Part shown: positions 11,501-21,400 of the stretch, piece after piece | How positions within the stretch are numbered: position 1 is the stretch's first letter | Layout of the letters: every line of letters begins with the position of its first letter | Assembly: GCA_037367405.1 (NCBI GenBank) | Contig: JAZKJV010005749.1 | Span: 248,001-312,000 of the forward strand | Direction of reading: 5' to 3' | Source of the DNA: Ottelia alismoides | Taxonomy: Eukaryota > Streptophyta > Magnoliopsida > Alismatales > Hydrocharitaceae | DNA: 64,000 nt | Translations under genes and position numbers: made by a program | The notes under the pieces: model-generated | Database searches by the model: none | Told to the model about the DNA's origin: nothing | The model's input: the letters and a program-made list of their open reading frames with translations, nothing else

Positions 11501-11720
11501 ATTTATGAATCACGATATTCTCACCAAGGCGATGGTCTTCCTCGGTGAGGTGGGAAGAGAGAAAGGGAATGGTTTGAGAGTAACCATCCCGAGAATGAGT
11601 GATCCTGGGCTCAAGAGGGTCATGAGTCCAGGTTGATCCAAGTTGCGCTTGGACCTTTGAAGACGTACTTTTTGAAGGGTTCAATGAGAGATTCGCAAAG
11701 TCCGAATAAATATCCCCCAA
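5529..11720 (-). CDS. gag-pol: Gag-pol polyprotein of Athila-like retrotransposon
   Basis: A single open frame of 2063 codons. Residues about 175-335 match retrotransposon gag (FDGNASEGPYAFLRDFE; LFLKKFYPLSRTNMM); about 500-580 are Gln/Pro-rich. I see no CCHC knuckle. Protease is near residue 915 (LLDNGSSINLLP). RT runs from about 1215, with VDYRRLNA near 1317 and FMDDFSV near 1420. RNase H is at about 1565-1690 (DASDFAIGAVLG, IYTDHTAIRYL). Integrase has its HHCC region at about 1780-1815, where the first Cys of the CxxC pair appears to be Tyr (SYPICQR). Its core has Asp near 1845, Asp near 1903 and Glu near 1940. The frame ends early at a TAA after CKDFVPG, leaving the C-terminal tail separate. 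An inner Met before PPKKKEEEEE is a possible alternative start. The protein copies element RNA and integrates it. Confidence 0.95.
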   Translation of the reverse strand: MGDIYSDFANLSLNPSKSTSSKVQAQLGSTWTHDPLEPRITHSRDGYSQTIPFLSSHLTEEDHRLGENIVIHKSSSNKEHIADSSHIEDTSKMPPKKKEEEEENHEDPMRSILARLAASEKQQALLRAQLGQLNVGVQLPMDAPYNPGQYQIHNYLSPAEPEVDFELKPHFLNLLPHFDGNASEGPYAFLRDFELICANLKHQNVSQDYIRLKALPFALGGKADYWVKNLGIVVTTYAQFKDLFLKKFYPLSRTNMMRTRITSFSQLPHEAFCDAWERFKDILQKCPCHGLNDNILVQSFFTGLNPEMQGLVSAACGGSYTSRGADTVWRVFEQMAETSRSQMASRAYTPSPSSLSYGGGKAAVVDLSQDVIPSMGLLADKLTVVEKIDRRIDELDRSISKLPKQMEELTEKVSKIRIPAVTAPSAPVYRVHHVQEQLVSGQPQPWEQDQSYTHSFQQPPPAVETVQEEPPSVWEVNGIWYTQDPARQGSTGDRQTYQHPPTFHNTAFTSAPPPSQQSPGFHPPQQQRQQYQQYGRQGHYQTGQQGPQPQQQQQQRQYTGQQGQSSRSSSQSYPLPSSSSPVDIQQQILDELRSYRNEVQDLRVDVNRLSRWRDEQTAPSTSIPAQVQANPNSLNRSSSQQHFGQVYYSASPKSEHEILSCDEANHMSLRSGRTVVVPDRARDTRRGISGALPKESSEDEEERHHISEPHQHHSRISTQGAERRRRARTQHRQHGYSSTEDLASPVVADTTPASIPQPVVDSFDFESMLHQKNSFMKNSVSVNAKNDFSVHDSDSSSSVSLASIPFPRALTAGKRIKKIQKDDPDMARFCKENITVKVPFDEYVANHPAFQKYLKVRCTPRRVSRKKDNRNIKTHVLSVATTYCLKNQTLPKKKRDMGAHYVESRIDDIAFARTLLDNGSSINLLPLALYQKLELGPLRKSRALLQFADRSMKRPKGEVKNVVILIEGQNYQVDFTVLDMETPNHWRESQIILRRPFLRTAGAAFDYGTGMMKFRSPGGEVNFEMKQTKCQRPDSESSTEYSSSEADCSMISTVGIWGQIPSGQSETLLSGEDIVHEAVCQVLSDLVRDSSTYSHDDLEIHPDLSVPSSSEQSWDIDDESDVAFADCLDTFDDPTPDTSDLVASTTQLSPPSCSTEPDSDSVQPDLLDDTTLPELKSLPPTLKYAFLAGPKERYPVIISSDLSLEQESRLLEVLERNRKAIGWTVSDLVGINPALCSHHIFTEDNVRPSREFQRRLNPNLREVVKNEIEKWCKAGFIYPISDSKWVAPLHVVPKKSGIQMVTNEEGVEIATRVPTSWRVCVDYRRLNAATKKDHFPLPFIDQILERIAGKEFFCFLDGYSGYNQVAIDPEDQEKTTFTCPFGTYAFRRMPFGLCNAPGTFQRCMIAIFAEMVGDFLEVFMDDFSVHGDSFDTCLAHLDRVLTRCREVNLVLSWEKSHFMVTEGIVLGHVISKRGMEVDPAKVEVIKKLDPPTNVKSVRSFLGHVGFYRRFIQDFSKIARPLTELLGKDIEFVVDHRCLEAFELLKRKICASPILQAPDWSLPFEIMTDASDFAIGAVLGQRREGIPFAIHYASKVLDPTQKNYTVTEKEMLAVVWALEKFRSYILGSKVTIYTDHTAIRYLMEKKDAKARLLRWILLLQEFDLEIKDKPGVKNVVADHLSRIELKDSPDHERIRETFPDESICVIDSLPWYANMVNYLVSKQVPHGWTRSSIDRLKSDSRRYHWDDPFLFFEGPDCVWRRCIPQEEYHSVLTYCHSLEAGGHHSGKRTAHKVLQCGLYWPTLFRDVIDFVRSYPICQRMGGTVGHRDEMPMQPMIICDVFDAWGIDFMGPFPNSQGHEYILLAVDYLSRWVEAIPTRTADSKTVCKFVRDHIIARFGVPKVFISDGGSHFVNRDMRSLAKDYGFDHRVTSPYHPRSNGMAEVSNREVNNILQKLVRPDRKNWSQLLDQVLWAYRTAYKTPLGTSPFRMIYGKPCHLPAELIHKSEWAIKKINWSCHLGKLCRDLNLNELVEIRNRAYDNSLIYKDKVKRWHDQHIRCKDFVPG

Positions 11721-12974
11721 TCAGTCATCTTCGATGTCAAAAGAACCGATTAGAACACGATGTTCAATGAGGCGCTAGTTATACGGTGCACGTAAATGTG
11801 CGGAGAGATTTCACACAATTCAAACGCAATTCAAACCCCCAATTTCACCAACTCAACACGTGATGGCCGTAAGAGTTCGGCCGATTTATCTGGTCAATTT
11901 TAGTTGGCGATAATACAATCTTGGAAAGATTAACGAGCTGTTAGGTGCCCATATTTTCCTACAGACTGACCCGGTTCTTACGACTAGTTTGACCTACTTT
12001 CAGCCAGTATAGGAGTAAGTACGGACCGTATAAAAACGACTACCCGTTCCTTGAGGACTAAGGCATCCTCTAAACCTCCCACTCTGCTAAGGAAGTCCGG
12101 AACGTTTACTAGCTACCCGTAAATCCTCACTGAAAAGTAGCTAATCGCCTAAAAAGAAAGAACCAGTAGTAAGTAAGAAATCCAGACTTGGCTCTATCCT
12201 AGGGTCGTCTCTCTCTCACTTGCAATTAAAACAAACAATGAGGGCTTTATGCACCCGAGAACAAGGGTTCTTTTTATTCCAATTAATTAGATCGACCTGC
12301 TCAATTCAGTCCCAATTTTAGAGTTAGATTATCACTTGAAATTTATGTGAACACACAAGCACGTCTACTGTTCAGTCCCAATTTCCTTTTAACCTTAAGT
12401 TGTAAAACAAGAGGGGAATCGTAAATCAGAATGTAAACGAGAAACTATGATGCATGCTCAGAAGAAGGTATACTTATAGTGAATCCCAGCACTCTTCATG
12501 CGTTTATGCAGAACAGAATTTATAAATATTACACTAAATGCATGCAGATCGAGAAAACCGCACCTAAACAATATACTATTAGCGGGGAAGAATTGATTGA
12601 ATTTGAGCTAAGTAGTACGTGTCTATGTGCGTCTCATTATGAATCTTATAAGATATGTGAATCTTCTAAGATAAGTGTGGCCTAAATTACGATGGGCACA
12701 AACAAATTTGATTCTAAACTACCGTGTGCCTAATCCTTAATTTTCGCCACTCAAGTCAAGCCCCAACCTCGCCGGAGAGTGAAACAGGCTCGACACACCA
12801 CAAATAATGTCCAAGTCTTTTTACATGCGCGAGCTCTCAAACAAGAGCCGCTAGAAATGAGCAACTACCTAAATAATTACAATAATTTACAAAATTCTCT
12901 CAAAAATAAATTGCTTTATCCTCGCACTTCAGCAGTCGGCGCTCCTCGCGTCCGTCGACCTCCGATGCACTCCA
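11721..12974 (-). other. 5' leader of Athila-like element
   Basis: Non-coding sequence between the 5' LTR and gag. Its gag-proximal end matches the leader of the outer element at about 39390-39560 (ACTCAACACGTGATGGCCGT against ACTTCACACATTGATGACCGT). Near 12780 it has GAAACAGGC, the counterpart of GCGAAACAGACCC in the leaders at 40290 and 62010. In those leaders the PBS follows 460-470 bp further on; here the sequence runs straight into mid-LTR sequence without any PBS. Confidence 0.55.
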
Positions 12975-14831
12975 AGTCCACCGGGCCCTTCTTCTTCCTC
13001 CCTGGGTCACGATGGAAGAACCCAAAGGGGAGGCTCGACGGTGGCGGCGAAAGGGCGGCTCGGCCACGCGCAGCCGCGCGCGGGAGTAGGCGACCGACGG
13101 GGGGGGCCACGCGGCGGAGGCAGGGGGGAGGTATGGACTGACGTTGGGCGGCGGGCGGCGTTGAACGAGGCTCGGCGGAAGGGAGCTGCCAGCGAGGTGG
13201 TCGGCCGCGGGGGCGCGGCTGCGATCACCGCAGAGGGGGGCGAAGGAGGCGGAGAAGGCGGGGGCGCCGCGGCTGGACGAAGCCGCTGGTGGTGGCGGCG
13301 GAGAGCCACCGGCGTGGTGGCCGTGTGATGGTGGGGGAGGGCGCCGGCAGCGGGGCTGCAGCTTCTTCCCTTCCGTATCTTTTTTTTTTGTTTTTTTTTG
13401 TTTTTTTATTTTTTTTATCTTTTACTGCTGTGTTTTTTTTAGATTTTAAATTTTTTTATATTTTCAAACAGGAAATAAATGTGTACAAAAAGGGGAGAAA
13501 AGGAAACAAAAGAAGAGGGAAATGATGATGGTGATGATGATTCAAATGAAGGATTTTGGGGGTTGAATTTGATGTGATATATATATATATATAAATGCAA
13601 AACTAACAAGGTGATAAAAAATGAGACGAAAAAAATTACCTACGATGAACGCGGGTGCCTATGGAGTGCTCACGTGAGCACGATCTTCGCTCAAATCGCC
13701 GGCGTGCGATGAGCTTGAGCAGCGCGCGGTTGCGGCTGCGATGTTGGCCAAAAAGCCAACGGATCACACCGGAGAGAGGGCCGTCGTCGCTCGACCGCGG
13801 TTGCGTCGCTGTCATCGATTCAACTCAGGGAACTAGGCTCTCCTCACATAAAGATGGATCAAAGGCAAAATTGAGGAGAATGAGAGGTATATAAAGATGA
13901 TGGGATGAGAGGTTATTAAAGTGGTGGGGTTGAATGGGAGGTTGTATTATTAATGGAGTTGAATGGGAAGTTGGGAAAAAAAATAATGGAATAATGGAGT
14001 TGAATTGGTGGTTATTGTAGAGAATGTAAAATCAAATAATAAAATAAAGTCGGCTACTTTAATTACAATAAAATAAAAAAGAAGAGAAATGGTGGAGAAT
14101 TTACAAGGGAAGACAAACAACATGTACACATTTTTTCTTTACTTTTCTAATATGTAATTTTTTTTATCTTTTTAATAAGAGATATTTACAACAGAAAAAT
14201 ATAATAAAATAGTATAATTAAAATACAACACAAGTATGATTTTTTTGTATTTTTAATAATTAAGAAAGATACAATAAAAATTAAAGAAAGAATGCGTATA
14301 TACATGGTATACAATGTACATCTAGGTCCCAAAACCCAACTTTTGCAAACGAGCTCCAATTTTAATGAAACCACTTCCGTTGGATAGATAATTTTCTAAC
14401 TTGAACTTTAAAAGTGAGTTTGGTGAATTTGAAGTTCATACGGAGCGGGAATTTAGCTTGGAAGTTGGTCTTTACGGCTTTTTCCCATTGGGATCTAGGA
14501 GCATTTATTTGAGATATAATTTGTTTTGTATTTTTGTATTTTTATGTACATTATTATGAACAAGTTAGAGAAAGAATTAGCCAAAAAGGAGTTGAAATGA
14601 AATTATTAAAAATACATGAAGTTTTTGGGTTATTTACAAGTATAAAACTCCTTTATTTTTGCGGCTTTTTAGTGTTGATTTATTTTATACAATTTAATAT
14701 ATAATAATTAGTGTGTTTTATTTACAAGAGTCATTTTGTTAATTTATTGATTTTATGGACATTTTTATGGGATTTTACTCGGGGATTTTGCTAAGATCAA
14801 GATATTGTGATGATGAATCACAGATTCATCA
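12975..14831 (-). repeat. 5' LTR of the large Athila-like element, rearranged
   Basis: The right end (14811-14831) is the same 21-bp inverted repeat that opens the 3' LTR. 13637-14831 is nearly identical to 2128-3318. From 13636 leftward the similarity falls abruptly, though both copies are GC-rich here. The counterpart of the innermost 1.1-1.2 kb of the 3' LTR (about 321-1490), including the U5 motif, is missing together with the PBS. The left boundary is an estimate. Confidence 0.7.
13666..13681. promoter_or_regulatory. G-box-centred palindrome in 5' LTR
   Basis: The same 16-bp palindrome as at 2156-2171 (GTGCTCAC then GTGAGCAC), about 1.15 kb from the outer end of the 5' LTR. It is 30 bp from the point where the two LTRs stop matching. 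Confidence 0.5.
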
Positions 14832-14836
14832 GTGTC
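14832..14836. repeat. Target site duplication, right copy (GTGTC)
   Basis: The five bases following the right LTR are identical to 316-320. Confidence 0.85.
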
Positions 14837-15714
14837 TACCTGATCTGTGTGCCTCCTCTTGTTGTACAGGTTCATCTAAGGATGGGCTGGGAGAGTGGTC
14901 TTGAGCACGGTTAACTCATCTAAACGATGGTTAACCCGCTCCATCTTTATCCTGTGTGAAGTCTGGAGCGTGCTCAACATGTCCATGATCTGATTCAATT
15001 CCAGGGCCTACGAAAACATCTCAGACTCAGTGTGGTGACCATGGCTGTCTACTCTCTCCTGCCTAGCTGTGTGCTTCTGTGGTACGTACGACTAGGGAGA
15101 TCTCTGTGGTGTGTAAGAAGATTGTTGTTGCTGCTAGTAATGATGTGGATGTGAATGTGTAGCAGGGTACTGAAAAGAATGTTGTCTCTGATATACATGC
15201 TGGTGAGACTACTACTGTGTGTAGTGCTGTCAGTGTTGGAAATGTGGACGTCCATGCTGCGGATGATTGTACTGTTGCTGCTAGTGTACGCTCTGAGGAG
15301 TAAAGTGTGGTGAAGGCTGAATAGGAGCGTATCATATCCCATTTATCTCAAGAGTGGCATGAGAGTCAACATCAATATCTCCAGGGCTGGAGATATGGCT
15401 CGAATCGGCATTGGACGAATCCTCATGCCAATCAATCTGCGGAGTCTCAGTAGGTTGAACTAGCTCGCTCTGAACAAATTTTATTTGACGAGTAGAAGGA
15501 GCGGGTAAAGATCTCCGAACAGGTTGAGAAGTGGAAGAAGGAGTTCACGACTGCTGGTACTGAAGCTGCAAATCGGTCACCTTCTTCGTCAGATCGCTCA
15601 ACTGCTGGGGAAGTGATGAGAGTTTCTCCAACTCTCGCAGTGGCTGCAAATCCTGAACTTGCTTCTGAATCCCGTTGACTAATGTCACCTTCTCACTAAT
15701 AAATCCCATGTCAG
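14837..15714 (-). pseudogene. Outer Athila-like element, gag fragment 2
   Basis: Minus-strand gag-like sequence without an open frame. It is collinear with residues about 390-640 of the intact gag nearby: the stretch at 15330-15345 (CATATCCCATTTATCTC) matches 10286-10302 of the large element, and 15560-15712 matches the coiled region encoded at 10480-10600. It is cut on the left by the large element and on the right by the copia element at 15715. Frame breaks show that this gag is older than both insertions. Confidence 0.7.
15710..15714. repeat. Copia target site duplication, left (GTCAG)
   Basis: GTCAG precedes the TG of the left copia LTR and recurs at 38156-38160 after the CA of the far LTR end, 22 kb away. 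This proves that the two LTR pieces belong to one element. Confidence 0.9.
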
Positions 15715-16220
15715 TGAAGGATATGGTGAGATCCTCAAGCGCATCACGGAAGCGTGAGCGTCGTATCGAATACGACGAGGAGCGACTAGTCAGACTAGTT
15801 GCTCGATGCAGCAGAATTTAAAAAAATTTATACGACGAAACCACATGATCCAAGAACACTTCTCGAATCGTTTCGTCTAAACCACAAACAAGTAATAGGA
15901 TTACCTCTTGAAGCGTGGTTGCGATCGAGTCTCTAAACAAAGAGACCTCATGTCTCAAGTCCGATCCGAAGGAGGAGACGCTTGCGAGCGCGGGGATGAA
16001 CCACGTGCTTCTCGCAATCCATGTTGATGATCCAAGCGGTGGATCTCCTGATCTCGACACACGAGATCCGACGTCTTCTTCACGAGCGAGGCGCACCGAA
16101 GGAGACGAAGATCCACAAGCAGAAGAACGGGCAGCATAACGACGATGCCGCGGTGATGGGGAACCTCTCCATGGTATCCATGGTGGACGGCCATGAGAGG
16201 GATAAAGAGGGCTGACCTCT

Positions 16221-16257
<37 letters not shown>
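16221..16257. repeat. (GA)n microsatellite in copia 3' LTR
   Basis: About 37 bases of almost pure AG repeats. The other LTR has a shorter run of about 33 bases at 23303-23335. In element orientation this is a CT-rich tract about 50 bases after the TATA-like box, probably in the transcript leader. The length difference is ordinary repeat slippage since insertion. Confidence 0.8.
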
Positions 16258-16260
<3 letters not shown>

Positions 16261-16303
16261 TTCTCAAGCATTGTGTGTAAAAAGAGAGCATGGGTATGCC
16301 TCT

Positions 16304-16313
16304 CTATTTATAG
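16304..16313 (-). promoter_or_regulatory. TATA-like box in copia LTR
   Basis: On the minus strand the sequence reads CTATAAATAG, a very good plant TATA box. It is conserved at 23382-23391. With normal spacing, transcription would start near 16270-16280, just before the CT-rich leader. The start itself is inferred. Confidence 0.55.
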
Positions 16314-16324
16314 GGTTTTGGGAT

Positions 16325-17364
16325 CCATGGATCTCAATCCATGGGACATATAAAATCAATGGATGAGATTGTTTTATGTCAATCCAATGGTCAAGATTGT
16401 TGTTGGTAAAAACCAACAAATTTATGTTAAAATATATTTGACAAAATCAAATATAAATTAGTCCTAAATCAAACCAATAAATAAGGAGAGAATACATACA
16501 TGGAGATCACAATTCCATGTATAACATGGTGGACGACCACCCATTCCAAATAGGGCATGGGTGCCGCCCACCCCATTCCTAATGGAGGGCAATCTCATGA
16601 TAATTCATGAGATTGCATATCTCCATGGAAATTCTCTCTTTATTTATTTCCAACAACTTTTGTTGGGTTTTATTCTTCAAAAATAATTCACAATTATATT
16701 TGAGAATATTGCAATCTTGCCATGGAAAAATTGTGAATCATATTCACAACCCAAAACAACATGTAATTTACATTGTCAATTAATTACACAATGTGTATCT
16801 AATACACATAATAATTAATCAACACATATAAATTATAATTAGCTCTCTCTAATACATTATAAATCACATTTATAATATATTATGAATAATTGGATATTAC
16901 TATCCACATTATTCTTATCCATAATAATTAAATCACATTTAATTATATTGGATAACTTATTCTCATGTGCTCAAATAATATGAATCACATTCATATTATT
17001 TACATCTTTGATAATCAAATCACATTTAATTATCTAAGACAACTCTCCTTATAATATGAATCAAATTCATATTATTCATGATAATTAAATCACATTTAAT
17101 TATCCTTTTTCTCAATGCTCGGATACATATATCAACAATAGAATTATCCATGAATTCTTTCAAGGATAATGCACTTTTCTCCGCGAATACTTGGAGATAA
17201 GGACAGGGTGATTGTATTGTTCCACGTATAGTGACATGGATATTGAGATCACATCTCAAATCCAGATCTCGGGCCTCCCATAGATGCTTGATTAAATCAA
17301 GACCGCAAATCTAATCTTCTCATTGAATCTGAATCACATTCAGATTAATGTCCAACATTTGGAC
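16325..17364. repeat. Array of short perfect inverted repeats
   Basis: At least 14 short inverted repeats with arms of 6-12 bases and mostly 3-4 base centres lie in about 1 kb. Examples: 16590-16615 (11-bp arms), 16650-16666, 16682-16696 (centre CAC), 16731-16749, 16856-16876 (CAC), 16924-16946 (CAC), 16974-17000 (12-bp arms, CAC), 17051-17075 (CAA), 17080-17104 (CAC), 17326-17346 (CAC), 17350-17364. They lie in U3 upstream of the TATA-like box and recur in the other LTR. Function unknown. Confidence 0.8.
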
Positions 17365-18386
17365 TAAGATCACATTACTTCTCTACTAGGAGGAGTCACT
17401 AAAATCCAGACCCGTTTCATCACTCCCTAGGAATGGAAGCGTCATGGTTATACAACCGTTTATGATCACATCACCCTCAGGCATTCCCAATACCTGTACA
17501 TCCTGCATATCTGGAAGACTCAGAATAAACCCGAAGTATTGGATCAACTTTATACTGTCTACTTCATGGTTTTATCAGTAAGATTTCTCATTCGATCATT
17601 GGGAGTCGGTATTGATCATATACTTTCCAAAAGCATATATCATACCTAGGTTTTGATCATATACTTTCCAAAAGTATATATCAAACCAACAAATTCAGTC
17701 AAGCTTCCAAAGCGAGACGACCGTGCGCACGGAATTTGATTCTTCCCAATATCTCATGAGTGAGCTCATGTCTTCCGGTTCAGTAGTGAACCTGTATGAT
17801 CCCTTTGAGAGATCATATTACTCATATGCCCTTATATGCACACCAGGGTGCCGGTGTATAGACCTTGATTAGGTCATCAACCTATTGGTCTGCCAAATGT
17901 ACATACTCAGACATATAGTAACACATCTATCTCCGGTCAGAGGATGTGTGCCTATATCATGACAGCATATGATATAGGACTTTGGTTATCTCGATCTCGT
18001 TAAGTCAACTCTTTGACCTAACTAATCTGACACCTCCGAATCTCTATTCCTATGTAGAGGACCTGCATCAAGAAGTCGGTCAGATATCAACCTAACTGAG
18101 AAAGGATTGCCATCTCCTACTCAGGCTGGAGATCATCTCTTAATAATCATTTGACGGTGCTTGATGAGTCCTCAATCTAACTCATTAGATATTCATCTAA
18201 GCACCAGCCTCTATGATTCAATAATTGAATCAACAGCTGTATGATTAATAAGATGGCCATGGCACATAACCCTAATTGTACTAAGGGACCTATTATGCAA
18301 ACTATGTATTCTTCATTTCAGATTAAGGAGTGAATTGCAATAACATTTATTGCATAATGGCTCACCGTGGGCTCGCATTTCCAACA

Positions 18387-18406
18387 ATCTCCCACTAGCC
18401 CAAAGA
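18387..18406 (-). other. Copia polypurine tract
   Basis: In element orientation the bases before the 3' LTR read GGGCTAGTGGGAGAT, followed by TGTTGGAAATG. A purine run ending in GGGAGAT before TGTTGG is the usual layout in plant copia elements. Confidence 0.75.
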
Positions 18407-21400
18407 GCCATTAATGGGCTAATCATTTAAACCCACACTCATGTGACAATCATAGGCTATTTAGAAAATAGCTAGGTAAGCTGATCAGTCACTCTGTTCC
18501 CAAGAGACTACGCCAAGTCCTTTTACGTTACTTGCATATCTCCTAGTAACAGTGCTCGCATCCAATGCGAATGTTGCATCTCATGCAACCGATACTCAAT
18601 TTTGGTTGTTATAGTATCCTTGACACTACATCTTATTAATTATCATAACCAGTATTCCCATAATCCTTTTAGAATACCTTCATTCCTGGAGATCTCTATC
18701 TCCTAAGGTATCTACAGTCAAGACCCTACAACATCTTAAGCTTTTGAAGATAAGACTTTGAGATCACTATCTCTAAGTTTCATCATCTTTGAAGATATTA
18801 TTATTACTGCAATTAAGTGTTTTATTTCCATAGTAGGATTAGTAGCAGTTTACTACTCCCACTGCATGGTAGACATCTGGTTCTTCTACACATCTAGCAT
18901 ACATTCAGCTTCTCATAACTGATGCACAAGTGCAAGCAGTTCTAGCATTCACTTCCTCAACTCTTTGAGGTGTTATCCCTTTAGACAGGTCACTACCACA
19001 TCTTAAGGGAAGGAAGCTTTTCTTGGAATTTTCCAGGAAATGGAATAAGTCCAAAGTGTACTACTAATGCGATGGTCCCAATACCCTCTTCTCTTTGCTT
19101 CTGAATGACTTCAGAATTAAGATCTAAGAGGTATCCTTGAAATCGTATCTCAAGGTATGGAACAACCAAATTATAAAACACTTATTATTATTCTTATATC
19201 ATTCTAAATGATTAGAATAATATCTACATTTAGCACGATGAACACAATGGCACTCCCACTAAGCTTCACATGGTTCATCAAGATTTTATCTGAAATCACA
19301 ACATTTATGATTTCATCAAATCTTATGTTCCAACTACAAGAAACTTATTGGAGTTCAAAGATGGAGTTCTTCAGCTAGCACACCTTGCTTTCCTCAACCA
19401 TGAAGCCCTGGGGCTACTTCATATGAATATCCTCAGAGAGGTATTCATAGAGGGATGCAATCTTGACTCACACCATGAAGATGCCATAGATAAGTTGTGT
19501 AGCTATAGTTAGCAATATTCTGATGGGTTAAAGCAAGGTCACTGGAGAGTAAGTCTTATCGCAAGCGATGCCTTCTCTTTGGTGTGTAGCTCATGGCTAC
19601 GAACCGTGCTTTGAAGGTCTATACCTTCTCATCAGGTTCCCTCTTTCTTTTGAAGATCCATTTACACCTTAATGGGTCTGACCCATATAGGTGGATCCTC
19701 GAGGGTCCATATACAACACTTGTATATGAAGTCTACATTAGACTTTTATTGCTAACATCCATCTTTCCATGTCATGATCCGCAGGAGCTTCATCACATGA
19801 AGTCCGATCATTTTCAGATTTAAATGACATATGGAATTCGTCCTCAAACTTATTTGAAGAGGTATTAATGTTTCATCTTTAATTTTCTATTTTAGTTTCC
19901 GATTTCAGGAGCCTCATTATCTTCTCAAGATTAAATGAGTTCCTTTACTTCATTTTCATCTTGATTCTCAAGAGAGTCATCCTCTAAGAATCACATTCTC
20001 AGAGATGAGATCCTTTAAGAATCTCAAGGTCGTAAAGTAGGTATACAATACCATCCTTTATTTTCCTAATGAAGTAGCACTCTCTAGTGCTAGATTCCAG
20101 CTTACATGCATGGAACCTTATTAAGTATATAATGTAGTCTCTACTACATATATACCTTGGAAACTAAGTGATAATTATGCTAGGATTATTCATTGATTAA
20201 ATCATGTCACATATGATCAATTGTATCTTTCTACAACTCCATTGAGTTAAGGTTTATTAGGAGGATTGAGATAGAAATGATATTCATATCTCCATAAGGT
20301 ATTTCTTGAATTCATCTAATAGGTACATGCTACCTTGGTTAGATCAAATTCATTTTATCTTCCTTCAAACTTTGGTTCTAAACCAAAATTGTGAAATCTT
20401 TGAACATTTCAAAGTTTTCTAAGTGAAGAAAAGAAATCTCATATCAAATAATCACTAATAGATATCATATATCCATAATGTTTATTCTGATATAGATGAT
20501 TCACATACATTACTATGTATGAGATCTTGAATACCTTAATCTTACACCTTTCCCAAGGAAGGGTGTATTGGACATTTTTACTTTGAATACAATATTCACA
20601 AGTATGTGAGATTTGAATCTTTAGACAATCTAAAGTTTCATGTCTTACCAGTCCATTGATTTCATCAACAGACATATGTCCAAAATTTGATGCCAGATCA
20701 TTGTCAAATGATCTTTATCCTCCTATTGATCTTTTAAAGGTTTAATTTTCAGTATTAGAAATCTTAATGAACCATTCATTAATTTCTAATTTAGTGGAGT
20801 CCACTAGATGTAAGATTACTATCTGAAATATCTCCATCATAACCTTTTATGATAGGTCCATTCCAGATTTCATGTTTATTCCCAACATTTAGAAATAAAT
20901 AATGAGTGTATTCTAATATCTAGGTCATAGAGACATTCTCTAAGACTAAGGGCTCCCACTGAAAATATGAAGTCTATTGATCTCATGGAAATTGTTGCAA
21001 CATTTGCATCACTTTCAACATGGATGACCAATAAACCTTAAGATCAAATTTCTAATACATATGCAACTAATTGCAAGTGTGATTAGAAGATTGAGATACA
21101 ATCATTAGACTTTATATTATCAAATAAGTAAGTCAATTTCAATGATTATATATAGATTTTTCTGATGTACTATCCGATTCCTTTTCTAAGGATTCTAGAT
21201 AGATTTGATAGTCATACTATCAACACATCAACTTATTGCAGTATTGGCATTCATTCAACTCTTTGGATGGAAGCAACAGAAGTACAATCAACTCTTTGAC
21301 TATACTTCTTACTTGACTTCAACTCATGCTTCCACTGCGCTCCCTTTATCTCTAAGCAACCATTGCTCAAGACTAAAGGATCTCTTATCTTAAAATCAAA

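Larger units (their letters stand above)
321..14831 (-). mobile_element. Athila-like Ty3/gypsy LTR retrotransposon
   Basis: A 14.5-kb element on the minus strand. In element order it has a 5' LTR (about 12975-14831, rearranged), a leader, a single gag-protease-RT-RNaseH-integrase ORF, a 1.9-kb non-coding 3' region, a polypurine tract and a 3' LTR (321-3318). Both ends carry GTGTC duplications. The domain order and long LTRs suggest the Athila/Tat branch of Ty3/gypsy. No envelope-like ORF is visible between pol and the 3' LTR. No PBS is found at the expected place and pol carries a nonsense codon, so this copy is probably unable to move by itself. It sits inside the gag of an older, related element. 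Confidence 0.9.
15715..18386 (-). repeat. 3' LTR of copia element
   Basis: A complete 2672-bp LTR. On the plus strand it starts TGAAGGATATGG and ends CATTTCCAACA. It matches 22797-24538 (its first 1.75 kb) and 37885-38155 (its last 271 bp, identical length). It contains a GA microsatellite, a TATA-like box, an array of short inverted repeats, and a two-copy direct repeat at about 17612-17690 (TGATCATATACTTTCCAAAA core). Confidence 0.9.

Noticed and set aside
12779..13525. Similar ORFs in the GC-rich part of the 5' LTR
   Set aside because: Same reason; low-complexity chance frames with no family resemblance.
15818..16291. 157-codon minus-strand Ser/Arg-rich ORF and its copy at 22900-23349
   Set aside because: It spans the CT microsatellite and the leader part of the copia LTR. 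It is shared by both LTRs only because they are duplicates; the length differs with the repeat and no domain is seen.
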